A stretch of DNA of 64,000 nt from Corallium rubrum. Its lineage: Eukaryota; Cnidaria; Anthozoa; Scleralcyonacea; Coralliidae. The stretch lies in the NCBI GenBank assembly GCA_964035015.1, contig OZ035997.1, forward strand, positions 83,088,269-83,152,268, written 5' to 3'. The notes below the pieces were generated by a model. The model did not search any database and was not told the DNA's origin. It worked only from the letters and a program-made list of their open reading frames with translations. Positions 30,810 through 39,596 of the stretch are shown piece by piece; position 1 is the first letter of the stretch; every line of letters starts with the position of its first letter. A program made the position numbers and the translations under genes.

Positions 30810-31559
30810 TTACCGTCTTGCTGTCAGATACACTGCAGATACCGCTAAGATAACTGTGAGATACTTACCAGTAAATACTAGAGCACCTCCACCGGCCTCC
30901 TCAATATCTGACCATGGTATACTAACCTTAGCTGGGTTAAGCTTTTCCCACTTTCTCCTCTTCTTCCCCGCATGTATCACATCTGATCCTCCTCTTGTTA
31001 GTCCGACTGCTAGCCCTGTAACTACTGCTATTATGCCAAGACCAATACCAGCTATCACACCAGCCTTCTTCATAGTCCTTCTAAGCATCTTACTTTGCCA
31101 CTCATCATAGTACTCCCTTATACCAGTCCTTAGCACATTACTCTCCTCATCTGTGAGAACCCTACCAATTGACCTGAACTCACCTCCGAGGTATCTCACA
31201 GCATAGTCATTAACAAGACCTGTATCGCCCAGCTCCCTAGTGATCTTGAAGGCATCGTTATCCAACAGGTAGTCTACGAACCTGGGATCATTACATCCAG
31301 GCTCAAGGTCTAGAATGTTAGTGAAGAAATCCTCCGTGTCTCTGTACGCATGACGTCTCCTGATCTGCCTCATCTTATCTTCAGAAACGATTATTCTAGA
31401 ATGACTGTCGGTATAATGCTCTGGTTGATCAGCAGTTCCACCGAAATCTGTTTCTAAAATCTGTTCTGGGATGTCATAGTCGGCAACCTGACTGTCATCA
31501 TCATCAGGAACCTTATAACTAGCTAAAGCATTCATATCAAACTCCTCGAAGTCCTCCAT
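30810..31559 (-). CDS. Acidic protein with C-terminal membrane spans
   Basis: 249 residues. The N-terminal 60 are acidic and disordered; 60-160 look globular and helical (RQIRRRHAYRDTEDFF, YLLDNDAFKITRELGDTG); two hydrophobic segments follow (about 168-190, GVIAGIGLGIIAVVTGLAVG, and about 230-247). No catalytic motif seen. Start context AGAGTATTATGG. It overlaps the upstream SLATT-like gene by 23 bp, so the two are probably co-expressed. Confidence 0.7.
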   Translation of the reverse strand: MEDFEEFDMNALASYKVPDDDDSQVADYDIPEQILETDFGGTADQPEHYTDSHSRIIVSEDKMRQIRRRHAYRDTEDFFTNILDLEPGCNDPRFVDYLLDNDAFKITRELGDTGLVNDYAVRYLGGEFRSIGRVLTDEESNVLRTGIREYYDEWQSKMLRRTMKKAGVIAGIGLGIIAVVTGLAVGLTRGGSDVIHAGKKRRKWEKLNPAKVSIPWSDIEEAGGGALVFTGKYLTVILAVSAVYLTARR

Positions 31560-32073
31560 AATACTCTAATGATTTCATATATGCATGACCTCTGTAGATC
31601 CTACTATACCTATCCTTTATTTTCTTCTCCAATGGCATGGTGCTGTAATTTATTATGTTGTCTACCATAGTTAGATTGCTGAACATTGTGGATCTGTCAA
31701 ACTCAATACCTCTCAGATATCCTTTGATGGTGTTGAGGGACTTTGTGTAGCTCTTGTATGCCACCTCACACTGGCTGACTTTCTCTGCTATCTTTTTGTT
31801 CTTGATATACCCATGCATAAGAAGTCCGATAGCACTTATAGATAATGTAGCTAATCCACCCAATGCACTAAATGCTCCTCCGGTTACAGTGAGGAAGATA
31901 GCAGACATGTTCAGGGTTAAATTAATCCTAGAGAGTCTCTTAAATTGCCACTGGTAGCAGGTGGTCATCATGTGGTAGTGCTCGTACAGTGACTTTAACA
32001 TCTCAACCTCTTCTGAGCTAAGCTTATCGGATATGTGGTTGAATCTTATTATGCTTTTTTCCCTGTTAAGCAT
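31537..32073 (-). CDS. SLATT-like two-span membrane protein
   Basis: 178 residues: N-terminal helix, two adjacent membrane spans (about 52-72 and 75-90, SAIFLTVTGGAFSALGGLA then TLSISAIGLLMHGYI), then a long soluble helix (KIAEKVSQCEVAYKSYTKSLNTIKGYL). This is the layout of SLATT-type effectors, predicted pore formers known from bacterial defence and also present in invertebrate Polintons. Whether it forms pores here is inference. Start context CTATGTTATG; its end overlaps the next gene. Confidence 0.55.
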   Translation of the reverse strand: MLNREKSIIRFNHISDKLSSEEVEMLKSLYEHYHMMTTCYQWQFKRLSRINLTLNMSAIFLTVTGGAFSALGGLATLSISAIGLLMHGYIKNKKIAEKVSQCEVAYKSYTKSLNTIKGYLRGIEFDRSTMFSNLTMVDNIINYSTMPLEKKIKDRYSRIYRGHAYMKSLEYYGGLRGV

Positions 32074-32086
32074 AACATAGGCAGGA

Positions 32087-32457
32087 TTAAACAGGCTCGT
32101 AAAATGCCACAGTCAAGCAACTCTCATTATCACTAGTCAGCCCAGTTATCGTTGGGTAGATGTAGCCGACAGATGGTTTATTGCTGGCCTGCTGTGCTGA
32201 GATAGTGTCTTTAACATAGAAGTCATGGTTAACAGGTATAGACCAGTGGCCGCTATAATGTCTGTCTGCATTTCCCAGAGTTAGTGTACCCAATAGCTCA
32301 GAACCTTATGTTGCTCTGTAGGTAACATAGTACAGCCGGTACGTGACCTGCACTACGTTGTGCTTTGGGTTATTACGTACGTCCCCATATCAATGTCTCC
32401 TATTGCTTCACCATCTAGGGTGTTAGAATCATTGCTAAAACCTAGGTTAAGGCTCAT
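32087..32457 (-). pseudogene. Broken gene, unknown product
   Basis: The start ATG (32455-32457) overlaps the stop of the upstream gene as ATGA, the coupling expected of a real gene. The first frame runs to a stop near 32355. Coding character moves to another frame near the GGGG run at about 32384, then meets an in-frame TAA near 32306-32308, after which the frame stays open to 32087 (68 codons from TTG at 32293). One frameshift plus one nonsense change explain the pattern. The original would be about 120 residues, beta-rich, without a membrane span; family unknown. Sequencing error is an alternative. Confidence 0.65.
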
Positions 32458-33959
32458 AAAATAGGGTATATATACTTACTGGCAGCGTATCCTCCTACAG
32501 CAGCTATAGCGAGCACAACAACTGTGTTTGTCTTACTGTCATCACCAGGAGTGACAGTAGGTTTATGTGGTAATTCCTTTAGTTCATGATTATCAGTGGT
32601 AGTGTGTGGTGGCTCCTCACTAATTGTTGGTAGATGTTGAGCTATCCTGTCTGTGTGTATTTTCTTAGGTGGGGTGTGCTTAACCTTATGATAGTTAACA
32701 TTATTAACTCCGAATACCATACTATCAGTTGCTGTCTTAAGTAGGTTGTTGTACCCCTCTATAGCCTTCTTAAGTATTATCATACTACTTGGCACTAACC
32801 AACTCTTAGGTGATAACGCCAGATCTTGGGTGACGTGTGTGTCAGCTATGCTTCTATTCATATTCAGTATCCAGGTGCTTACGCTATAGTTTGTTATAGC
32901 ATCTTCAGTTAGTTTCCTAAACTCCTGCTGACTTTCCAGTGACCCACCACCGTGGTTGACTATTGACACCCTAGTCTTAGCCTGAGCTCCTAGCACGCTG
33001 TAAATATATGCCTCTATGGATTGGTTTAACCGTTTCAACCCAACCCTGGTCAGACCAACAGATGACTTTGGCACATACCGTCTGTAATGGTTCTGATACC
33101 CAGGACCAACTACTTTCACATTGCTGACCCCTCCTGAATGTGACTCATATGAAAAAGTCCACGGTAACTTCTCAATCTTCCTGTATATACCACCAGCGTT
33201 GAACTCTGTACTTATCGCATACATGCTGTCATCACCCTCCATCCTCTTAATAAGACGTCTGACTGTGAAGTACAGGTGATACCTAGCTATGGATGTTATC
33301 ATAGGGTAAACTTCGTCAGAAGGTGTTAGATGCTGCATGCCTATACCACAGCAGTAAGTTGCAGCGTAAACAGAGAAAACCGCCATGAAGTATGATTTGG
33401 TGTCATCCCACCAGAATGGCTTGCCTGGATGGCTTATCTTAAGCTCTGGAAGTTTGGACATGAAGTAGTCCTTAGAGTTCACATAAACCCTGAAATTATT
33501 TATAGGATAGTTGAGAACATCTTCAGATGGGAACCCATCGTACCATATATCACGGACCTCTGTAGTACTACCGAACTCGTAATGCTTGTGAGCCTTTCCC
33601 TTTGGTAGTGGTGCTATGTCTGTGGCATTGGCCAGCCATATGATTGGGAAGCCGTTCTTCATGACTAGGCTGTGGGGTCGTACTCCCTTGAAGTTGTGTA
33701 GGTACTTCCACATGGATTTATCATGTTTGAAGGTGCTGCTTGTGACATCTGTTGATACTGTATCGCTGTTGATAAACCATATACCCATCTTAGTTAATGT
33801 ACCATCCTGGCTTATTTCTGGGATGAATTCGAACTTGCTGAGAGTGGCTTTTGGGTACTCCTTAATTAGGTTTTCCCTGGCTTTGGCGACTGACTCCTTA
33901 TAAACTCTTAGGTACTTACTATAGTTGCTGCCATAGTACTTTCTAAGCGCTTCTTCCAT
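32454..33959 (-). CDS. 501-aa protein with C-terminal membrane anchor
   Basis: 501 residues. The first 350 are globular, with clusters such as NYPINNFRVYV, HPGKPFWWDDTKSYF and YAATYCCGIGM typical of a gene recurring in cnidarian Polintons but of no known function. Residues about 425-475 are Pro/Thr/Lys-rich and probably disordered; the end is one membrane span (VVVLAIAAVGGYAASKYIY). It may be a minor structural or membrane protein of the particle (inferred). It starts 15 bp from the divergent penton-like gene and is the first gene of the left arm. Confidence 0.75.
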   Translation of the reverse strand: MEEALRKYYGSNYSKYLRVYKESVAKARENLIKEYPKATLSKFEFIPEISQDGTLTKMGIWFINSDTVSTDVTSSTFKHDKSMWKYLHNFKGVRPHSLVMKNGFPIIWLANATDIAPLPKGKAHKHYEFGSTTEVRDIWYDGFPSEDVLNYPINNFRVYVNSKDYFMSKLPELKISHPGKPFWWDDTKSYFMAVFSVYAATYCCGIGMQHLTPSDEVYPMITSIARYHLYFTVRRLIKRMEGDDSMYAISTEFNAGGIYRKIEKLPWTFSYESHSGGVSNVKVVGPGYQNHYRRYVPKSSVGLTRVGLKRLNQSIEAYIYSVLGAQAKTRVSIVNHGGGSLESQQEFRKLTEDAITNYSVSTWILNMNRSIADTHVTQDLALSPKSWLVPSSMIILKKAIEGYNNLLKTATDSMVFGVNNVNYHKVKHTPPKKIHTDRIAQHLPTISEEPPHTTTDNHELKELPHKPTVTPGDDSKTNTVVVLAIAAVGGYAASKYIYPIL

Positions 33960-33977
33960 AATATTGTTTATATTATG
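33957..33977. promoter_or_regulatory. Divergent start region of the two arms
   Basis: Only 15 bp (AATATTGTTTATATT) separate the two start codons. Both ATGs are preceded by an AT-rich TATT/ATATT. No TATA-type promoter could fit outside the coding sequence, so signals must overlap the starts or genes. Confidence 0.6.
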
Positions 33978-34640
33978 AGGAAATTAACTGTGCTGATAGA
34001 TGGATCACGTAAGGTGGTTAGACTTGAGGAGCCTATACTGACAGGGAAAAATCCCCATATTCTGCTGAAGAAGGCCTACATAATGTGGGAGTACTTTAAT
34101 GTAACCAGCAGTAAGGGTAACTACTATGTTCACAATAAGAGGGTGAATAAATTCCTTGGGGATGGTTATTATACATTCCAGGATTTTAAGAAGATACTTG
34201 AGGGGAACAGCGGGGTTACATTAACACTTAGTAAACCAGAGGCTAAGTGTACTATGGTGACTGACAGTAGCACGACGCTAGTACTGCATAACAACTTAGC
34301 CTCTTTACTAGGATTCAGCACCCGTATATTCTTACCAGGTAGTAGCACAAAGAGTGGGCTGATAAATGTGAATAATGGGTTGAAGTACCTGATTGTAATG
34401 TGTAATGTGATAACTACATCAATGAACCTGTATGATGGGAGTAAGAGTAATACCCTAGTGAGTCTTCCAGTCACTAGTGAGCAATCGCTGTTCGGTTCGA
34501 CACAGTCATTTGTTGACATTGAGACCGAGCTGGAAATTGATAGAGGTGTTATCAATGAGTTGGAATTCCACGTGACAGATCAGAATGGAAAACCACTGAA
34601 TGATTTTGGAAGCATATTGCTGGAGCTGTACATCCAGTAG
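33975..34640 (+). CDS. Penton-like minor capsid protein
   Basis: 221 residues. The C-terminal two-thirds have the single-jelly-roll pattern seen in Polinton/adintovirus penton proteins: LASLLGFSTRIFLPG, then a 'GLKYLIVMCNVI' strand, then 'LYDGSKSNTLVSLPV', and a closing 'NELEFHVTDQNGKPLNDFGSILLELYI', like 'l.f.l.D..G..idf.g....v.L.i' in the family. It would form vertices of a capsid with the protein at 37284-38519. It heads the rightward operon-like series, 5 bp before the integrase gene. Confidence 0.75.
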   Translation: MRKLTVLIDGSRKVVRLEEPILTGKNPHILLKKAYIMWEYFNVTSSKGNYYVHNKRVNKFLGDGYYTFQDFKKILEGNSGVTLTLSKPEAKCTMVTDSSTTLVLHNNLASLLGFSTRIFLPGSSTKSGLINVNNGLKYLIVMCNVITTSMNLYDGSKSNTLVSLPVTSEQSLFGSTQSFVDIETELEIDRGVINELEFHVTDQNGKPLNDFGSILLELYIQ

Positions 34641-34645
34641 AGTAT

Positions 34646-35734
34646 ATGGACAATGACATAGAACTGGAACAGAGGCTTAGAGATATATACTATAATCCGG
34701 CAACTGGTTACCAGTCAGCTGAGAGACTTTACCAGAAAGCATTGGCTGATGGTCTCCCCGGTGTGAGTAGGAAGAAGGTCACTGAGTGGCTGAAATCGCA
34801 GGACACTTTTACACGATACAGGAAAATAGTTGGTAGGCATAAGTTTAGACAGACTAGGGTTTACTACCTTGGTGAGCAGCTGCAAATGGATCTTGTTGAT
34901 ATGGGTAAGTATGGGAATAGGAATGGGGGATACCGTTGGATACTGACGGCTGTTGAAATTTTAAGCAGATATGCCTTTGCCATCCCTGTGTATAGGAAAG
35001 ACACCGGAAGTATGACCAAGGCGGTAACGCTGTTGCTTAAGAAATTTAAGAATCGTTTTGGAGCGGATCCAGAACTGGTGCAGTTTGACGACGGTAAGGA
35101 ATTTTACAATGTTGGGGTGAGGTCCTTACTGGAGGGAGCTGGTGCTAAGTACTTTAGCACCCTATCGGATAAGAAGGCTGCTATTGTGGAACGGTTTAAC
35201 AGAACCCTCAAGACGGCTATGTGGAAGTACTTCTACAGTAAGGGAACATATAAGTGGACTGATGTTCTAGACTCTCTGGTTAGCAATTACAATAACAGTA
35301 AGCATAGAACTATACTGATGAAACCGGCTAATGTAAATAAAAGTAATGAGGCTGAAGTGTGGAACACCTTATTTGGCCACACATCTGGAGAATACCCTCT
35401 AGCTAAATTTAAAGTTGGTGATACTGTCAGGATAAGCAAGTACAAAAGCTTATTCACTAAGGGTTATGAGGCTAACTTCACGGAGGAACTATTCAAGGTG
35501 ACTAAGGTGATTAGGGGTGATCCAAATGTTTATGAAATAGCGGACTTAGAGGGTGAGCCAATAATTGGGAAGTTTTATGAAGAGGAGCTAAGTGCTGTTG
35601 TTAAGAAGGATCATGTGTATAGGGTGGAGAAAATACTGAAGAGGAAAAAGAAGATGGCCTTGGTGAAGTGGCTCGGGTATGATAGCAAGCATAATAGCTG
35701 GGTACCTGAGAGTGATATCCATAATATCGGTTAG
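34646..35734 (+). CDS. Retroviral-type integrase with C-terminal chromodomain
   Basis: 362 residues. The catalytic core has D82 (QMDLVDM), D148 (QFDDGKEF) and E182 (AIVERFNRTLK), with 33 residues between the last two, as in rve integrases. An N-terminal helical region (about 1-60) replaces an obvious HHCC zinc domain. Residues about 320-362 are a chromodomain (YRVEKILKRKKK, VKWLGYDSKHNSWVPESDI), which could direct insertion to marked chromatin. It catalyses insertion of the excised or replicated element and the 6-bp target duplication seen here. All catalytic residues are present. Start context TAGAGTATATGG. Confidence 0.97.
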   Translation: MDNDIELEQRLRDIYYNPATGYQSAERLYQKALADGLPGVSRKKVTEWLKSQDTFTRYRKIVGRHKFRQTRVYYLGEQLQMDLVDMGKYGNRNGGYRWILTAVEILSRYAFAIPVYRKDTGSMTKAVTLLLKKFKNRFGADPELVQFDDGKEFYNVGVRSLLEGAGAKYFSTLSDKKAAIVERFNRTLKTAMWKYFYSKGTYKWTDVLDSLVSNYNNSKHRTILMKPANVNKSNEAEVWNTLFGHTSGEYPLAKFKVGDTVRISKYKSLFTKGYEANFTEELFKVTKVIRGDPNVYEIADLEGEPIIGKFYEEELSAVVKKDHVYRVEKILKRKKKMALVKWLGYDSKHNSWVPESDIHNIG

Positions 35735-35741
35735 TGTATAG

Positions 35742-37268
35742 ATGGCTGAAGGTGGTGACGTATTTGACGACTTTGAAAACAATCCTCCTGAAAATGGTGA
35801 AGGGGATGGTGAAGAGTGGTCAGAATCTGATGACCCGTTATTTCAGGATGAAGATCCTTATGCTGAGACTAAATGGATTGACGAGGACATAAACTATGAG
35901 GGTAAGGACATTACTAATGTGAGGAGAGTAGGAGTTAAGGATAATCTACAGAACTTCGTTAACAATTTGATAACTAATAAAGGCACCTTCAGTAAAAAAT
36001 TGCCGAGATATAAACAGGAAAGGGCGGTTAGGCTTATCAGATCATTCTTAACTGTATCTGAAGGTCTCACCACTAGGCCACTACTAAATAATGATCCTGG
36101 TCTGGAAATAATACGGGGCGTCTCTTTTGGGAAAAGTGGGAAAGTCGTATCAGGTGGTCACGAGCTAACTCTTAGTTACCGTAGTGTAGACGTCAGGTTG
36201 ATTAACACGTCCCGTAATGACGACAGTGGTAACCCTATCACTGAGAAACTTAATGTGGGGTCAGACATAGAGAAGGAGTTCACCGAACTAGTTGAACATG
36301 TAGTAGTGCTTACAAGTCGCTATATAGAGTCATTGGTAGATGAAACAGGGGTAAGTAAGGAAGTAGTTAGTGATGTGGTTGGTGAAAATGAATATCCTGA
36401 ACACACGCCTGAGATGATTGAGAGTATGGTAAGGGAAAAGAACAAACACTACAAGAAACCAAAACCAGGGGAAAGGATAGGCAAACTTATGAAAGACCTT
36501 CATGACACAAAAATTTTTGATGGGGCTGGTACCGACTCAATTGATCTGCCAGACATGCCTGAAAGTGTAACAATGGAAATAGTTGAGTCCTCTGTTTCAG
36601 AGATTAGTGAGAGGCTACATGAGAGGGTTTCGGAGTTGACAGAGCAGGAGATCCGTGAGTTCGCAGGGATGTTGAATCCTAAGGGAGATGCCGACACTAA
36701 GATAGAAGCACTGGACCAGTTGGCTAATGAATACAGACTGAAGGCTCTGAGAGAGGCTGACCCGCTGAAGGAGCAGCTGTATAGGAATATTAGTGAGGTG
36801 GCCGAGCTGAAGAGCGATCTGATACACATTGTTGAGAAAGGAGGAGTCCCTAAATATAAAGAGTCTAGGTCAGTGTTTGAGGAGGAGGTTGATAACAACG
36901 AGAGCATAAGAGATCTTTCTAGGTTAGAACGATTTAAGAAGTGGATGAAGGAGAACTGGCTTGGTGCTACATCACTCGCTGTTGGCCTGGCTAGCATTCT
37001 GACGACTGTGATCATAGGGTTGCGTCAAAATATTAAAAGGGGTGCTAACGCTGTCGGATCATTTGGACGGTCGGTCTATAATACCTTTAGGAATCTGGCA
37101 AAGAGACTTGGTCCAGTGCTAGGTCCTATTATCATGTCTGTTGGTAACCTGGTAGTTGCTCTGCTAAAGTATGGTGCTATGGGGTTGGCTTGGTTGGCTA
37201 GCAATCTGTGGGTGTTGGTTCTGGCAATTGTCTGGATGGTTTATGATAGGTATGGAAAAAGGAAATAA
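35742..37268 (+). CDS. 508-aa acidic protein with C-terminal membrane region
   Basis: 508 residues. The N-terminal 60 are very acidic; 60-240 seem globular; about 255-380 are charged and helical with coiled-coil character; three hydrophobic segments close the protein (about 408-424, 458-480, 484-500). No enzyme motif is seen. The position between integrase and major capsid, and the membrane end, suggest a virion or assembly protein (inferred). Start context TAGTGTATAGATGG, 7 bp after the integrase stop. Confidence 0.75.
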   Translation: MAEGGDVFDDFENNPPENGEGDGEEWSESDDPLFQDEDPYAETKWIDEDINYEGKDITNVRRVGVKDNLQNFVNNLITNKGTFSKKLPRYKQERAVRLIRSFLTVSEGLTTRPLLNNDPGLEIIRGVSFGKSGKVVSGGHELTLSYRSVDVRLINTSRNDDSGNPITEKLNVGSDIEKEFTELVEHVVVLTSRYIESLVDETGVSKEVVSDVVGENEYPEHTPEMIESMVREKNKHYKKPKPGERIGKLMKDLHDTKIFDGAGTDSIDLPDMPESVTMEIVESSVSEISERLHERVSELTEQEIREFAGMLNPKGDADTKIEALDQLANEYRLKALREADPLKEQLYRNISEVAELKSDLIHIVEKGGVPKYKESRSVFEEEVDNNESIRDLSRLERFKKWMKENWLGATSLAVGLASILTTVIIGLRQNIKRGANAVGSFGRSVYNTFRNLAKRLGPVLGPIIMSVGNLVVALLKYGAMGLAWLASNLWVLVLAIVWMVYDRYGKRK

Positions 37269-37283
37269 GATATAACTTAGTCT

Positions 37284-38519
37284 ATGTTGCAGGAAGATAG
37301 AATCAATCCGAGCTACAAACTAAAGAAACCGGACAGTAGTAAGAAAGGCACTAGGAGAGTAGTCGACGTAACATTTAACCCAACACATATATCCTCTGGT
37401 CAAGACCTTTATGTAAAGCTGTCGACACTACCAGTTAATCATGTACTAATTCCTGGTAGTAGGATGCTTACATTCACCCTGAAAAATGGAAATAAGGAGT
37501 CATACCATCAGAACAACCTTAAGTCCACCCTGTTCAAGCAGGTAACCCACAAGCTTAATGGGGAAATATATAGGGACCTGAATGAAGCCCATGTTCTTAG
37601 GTGTTATGAGGACCTTTGGTCTAAGTCAAAGCGGGTTGGAAAAATTGATCAAGGTCTTGGTGGGAGTGTTAATCTTGCTAAGCTTAGAAGTCAGGATGCT
37701 AGTGGTGATGCTAGTGTTGCTGGTGATGCTCTTGTAAATGGTGTCTATGGTGACAGATTCACAGTGCCTATTGACGATGATTGGCTTAGTGAGAATGGAG
37801 CTATCTATCCCCAGGCATTGCAGAACACACATGAGACCATACTAAAGATCAACACACCAGCTAATGTGCTACTCCCCGGAGGCAGTGGTAAGGTTGTGCC
37901 AGCAAGCTTCAGACTTGATAACCTTAAGCCGAGGTATGAGACAGTCGAGAATGAGATGTTAGCAGGTGAGGTTGAGGGGATTTACAGCAGGGGGAAATCT
38001 TCATATTACAGTCACGCCACCCTGGTTAAAACCTTTCCAGTTACTGCTGCAAGCACAAAGATTCATGAGAATGTGAACTTACCGAGGAAGTCCCTTAGAA
38101 ATATCGTAATGATCTTTAAAAGAACTACTGATGGAAGTGAGTCATTCTACTACCCATCTATTGAAAGTGTTAAGATAAGCTTCCAAGGCCAGCCAAACTT
38201 CCTGTATACACAGTCGATGAAGAAGTACGATTTCTTCAGTGAGGCTAGTCGGGTGTTCTTCCCAAGTGATGACAGGTTTGATAGGAATGTTAGTGAGACG
38301 AGTTTCTTCAGTGATAAGTTTGCCCTGGTCTGTGACTTCTCAACAACAGCGTTAAAGAGAATACAGGGCCAGGGTGTAAAGCTGACTGATACACAAAACG
38401 GAATACTTATCGAGGTTGAGAAAAGTGCCGGGACCACCGCCTGTACCTGCTACCTTTACGTGCTGTCGGATGGGCTAATAAACCTGGCTAATGGTCAGCT
38501 TCAGTCTATTCAGTATTAG
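37284..38519 (+). CDS. Major capsid protein, double jelly-roll
   Basis: 411 residues. The pattern fits the Polinton major capsid: N-terminal strand-rich roll, a linker, and a second roll with 'NVNLPRKSLRNIVMIFKR', then 'FYYPSIESVKISFQGQPNFLY', a segment typical of the family (hydrophobic F.nP.i..V.i...G.pN.ly). The family forms the trimeric capsomers of an icosahedral particle. A low-complexity Ala/Ser/Gly/Asp stretch (about 135-150) could be a surface loop. The gene is followed 3 bp later by the packaging ATPase, as usual for a morphogenesis module. Confidence 0.9.
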   Translation: MLQEDRINPSYKLKKPDSSKKGTRRVVDVTFNPTHISSGQDLYVKLSTLPVNHVLIPGSRMLTFTLKNGNKESYHQNNLKSTLFKQVTHKLNGEIYRDLNEAHVLRCYEDLWSKSKRVGKIDQGLGGSVNLAKLRSQDASGDASVAGDALVNGVYGDRFTVPIDDDWLSENGAIYPQALQNTHETILKINTPANVLLPGGSGKVVPASFRLDNLKPRYETVENEMLAGEVEGIYSRGKSSYYSHATLVKTFPVTAASTKIHENVNLPRKSLRNIVMIFKRTTDGSESFYYPSIESVKISFQGQPNFLYTQSMKKYDFFSEASRVFFPSDDRFDRNVSETSFFSDKFALVCDFSTTALKRIQGQGVKLTDTQNGILIEVEKSAGTTACTCYLYVLSDGLINLANGQLQSIQY

Positions 38520-38522
38520 TGT

Positions 38523-39119
38523 ATGGATAAGCCAGAGACTATTCTGATAGTTGGGCCATCTGGATGTGGTAAAACTTACACATTGCTTAACGAAATACTT
38601 TCTGTAGAGTACGGGAAGTATTTTGACTTCATCATAATACTCTGTCCTACACTATGGATAAATATGACATACCTAGACTGGGGATATCTTAATAGCGACC
38701 CAGATGTCATCGGACTTAGCATAAGCCCAGATAGACTAGACCCTGTTATTGAGGCTGTAGTAAAAATTTACTCCGGATCTAAGACTGCTGTAATAGTTGA
38801 TGACATGAGTAATACAGGTGATCAACATCTTAACGACGGCATGCTGGCTTTTTTATCATACAGTGGCAGGCATCATAATATTACATTGTTCATTCTAACG
38901 CAAAAGCTAAACAGTGTCGCGACTGGTATAAGGGACAACACCACCAGACTGTTATTTTTCAGTACGCATAACAGGAGAAGTATGAAGGTGCTGAGGGATG
39001 AGTTTTTTGGACATATAGCAGACGATGAAATGGAAAAGTCTATCATTGCGCAGCTTGCCACCGGTAAGTACCTTGACATTAAACTCAGTGCGCAGCCTCC
39101 GACCTATGAGGTTAAATGA
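38523..39119 (+). CDS. FtsK/A32-type genome-packaging ATPase
   Basis: 198 residues. Walker A is GPSGCGKT at 11-18; Walker B is AVIVDD with D93 and D94; a later 'LFILTQK' is the sensor-like strand of the FtsK/HerA-type packaging ATPases of Polintons and virophages. It pumps DNA into the prohead in the known systems. Length is normal for the family (about 200-250). Start context TAGTGTATGG right after the capsid gene stop. Confidence 0.95.
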   Translation: MDKPETILIVGPSGCGKTYTLLNEILSVEYGKYFDFIIILCPTLWINMTYLDWGYLNSDPDVIGLSISPDRLDPVIEAVVKIYSGSKTAVIVDDMSNTGDQHLNDGMLAFLSYSGRHHNITLFILTQKLNSVATGIRDNTTRLLFFSTHNRRSMKVLRDEFFGHIADDEMEKSIIAQLATGKYLDIKLSAQPPTYEVK

Positions 39120-39134
39120 AACATAACCTAATGT

Positions 39135-39596
39135 ATGCCTAAGAGGGAAGGTAAGCGCAGTAAAAATGAGCCAGTTGTTATTGAAGATGATGAAGCTATC
39201 GAAAAGCTAGTTGATGAGCTTCAGGTTGCGGAACTTATAGTTGCGTCTGATGATGGGTACATTACCCAGAAGTCCGGACATATAAGAAAATGTAGTGAGA
39301 AGACATTAGACAAAATTTACAAGGCTTATGAAGCTAAAAGGAAGAAGGACGCAGACGGGTTTCTAACAGATTTACTAATAAGTCAGTTCTCAACAATGCT
39401 TGGTGGCCTTGACGCAATTGAGGATCCTGTTGCGCTAACAGATGAACTTAAAAGTAATGGTATACTGAGAAAAGATGTTGAGAGTATTATATCAGTAGTT
39501 AGCCCATACATACCCCTAATAGGATTACTTGGAGGTGTTGCTATAACTGGTAAGCATATATACCAGCATAAGAATAGTACACAACCTATAGTGTAG
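39135..39596 (+). CDS. 153-aa protein with C-terminal hydrophobic segment
   Basis: 153 residues: basic N-terminus (KREGKRSKN), an acidic helix, a helical middle and a hydrophobic segment near the end (about 123-140, YIPLIGLLGGVAITGKHIY). Function unknown. It is the last gene of the right arm; its TAG stop is inside the first bases of the right TIR (39588 on), so the coding end and the TIR overlap. Confidence 0.7.
   Translation: MPKREGKRSKNEPVVIEDDEAIEKLVDELQVAELIVASDDGYITQKSGHIRKCSEKTLDKIYKAYEAKRKKDADGFLTDLLISQFSTMLGGLDAIEDPVALTDELKSNGILRKDVESIISVVSPYIPLIGLLGGVAITGKHIYQHKNSTQPIV

Noticed and set aside
36500..37015. 171-codon antisense frame in the 508-aa membrane protein gene
   Set aside because: Shadow frame; Ser/Leu-rich product typical of the complement of acidic helical coding sequence.
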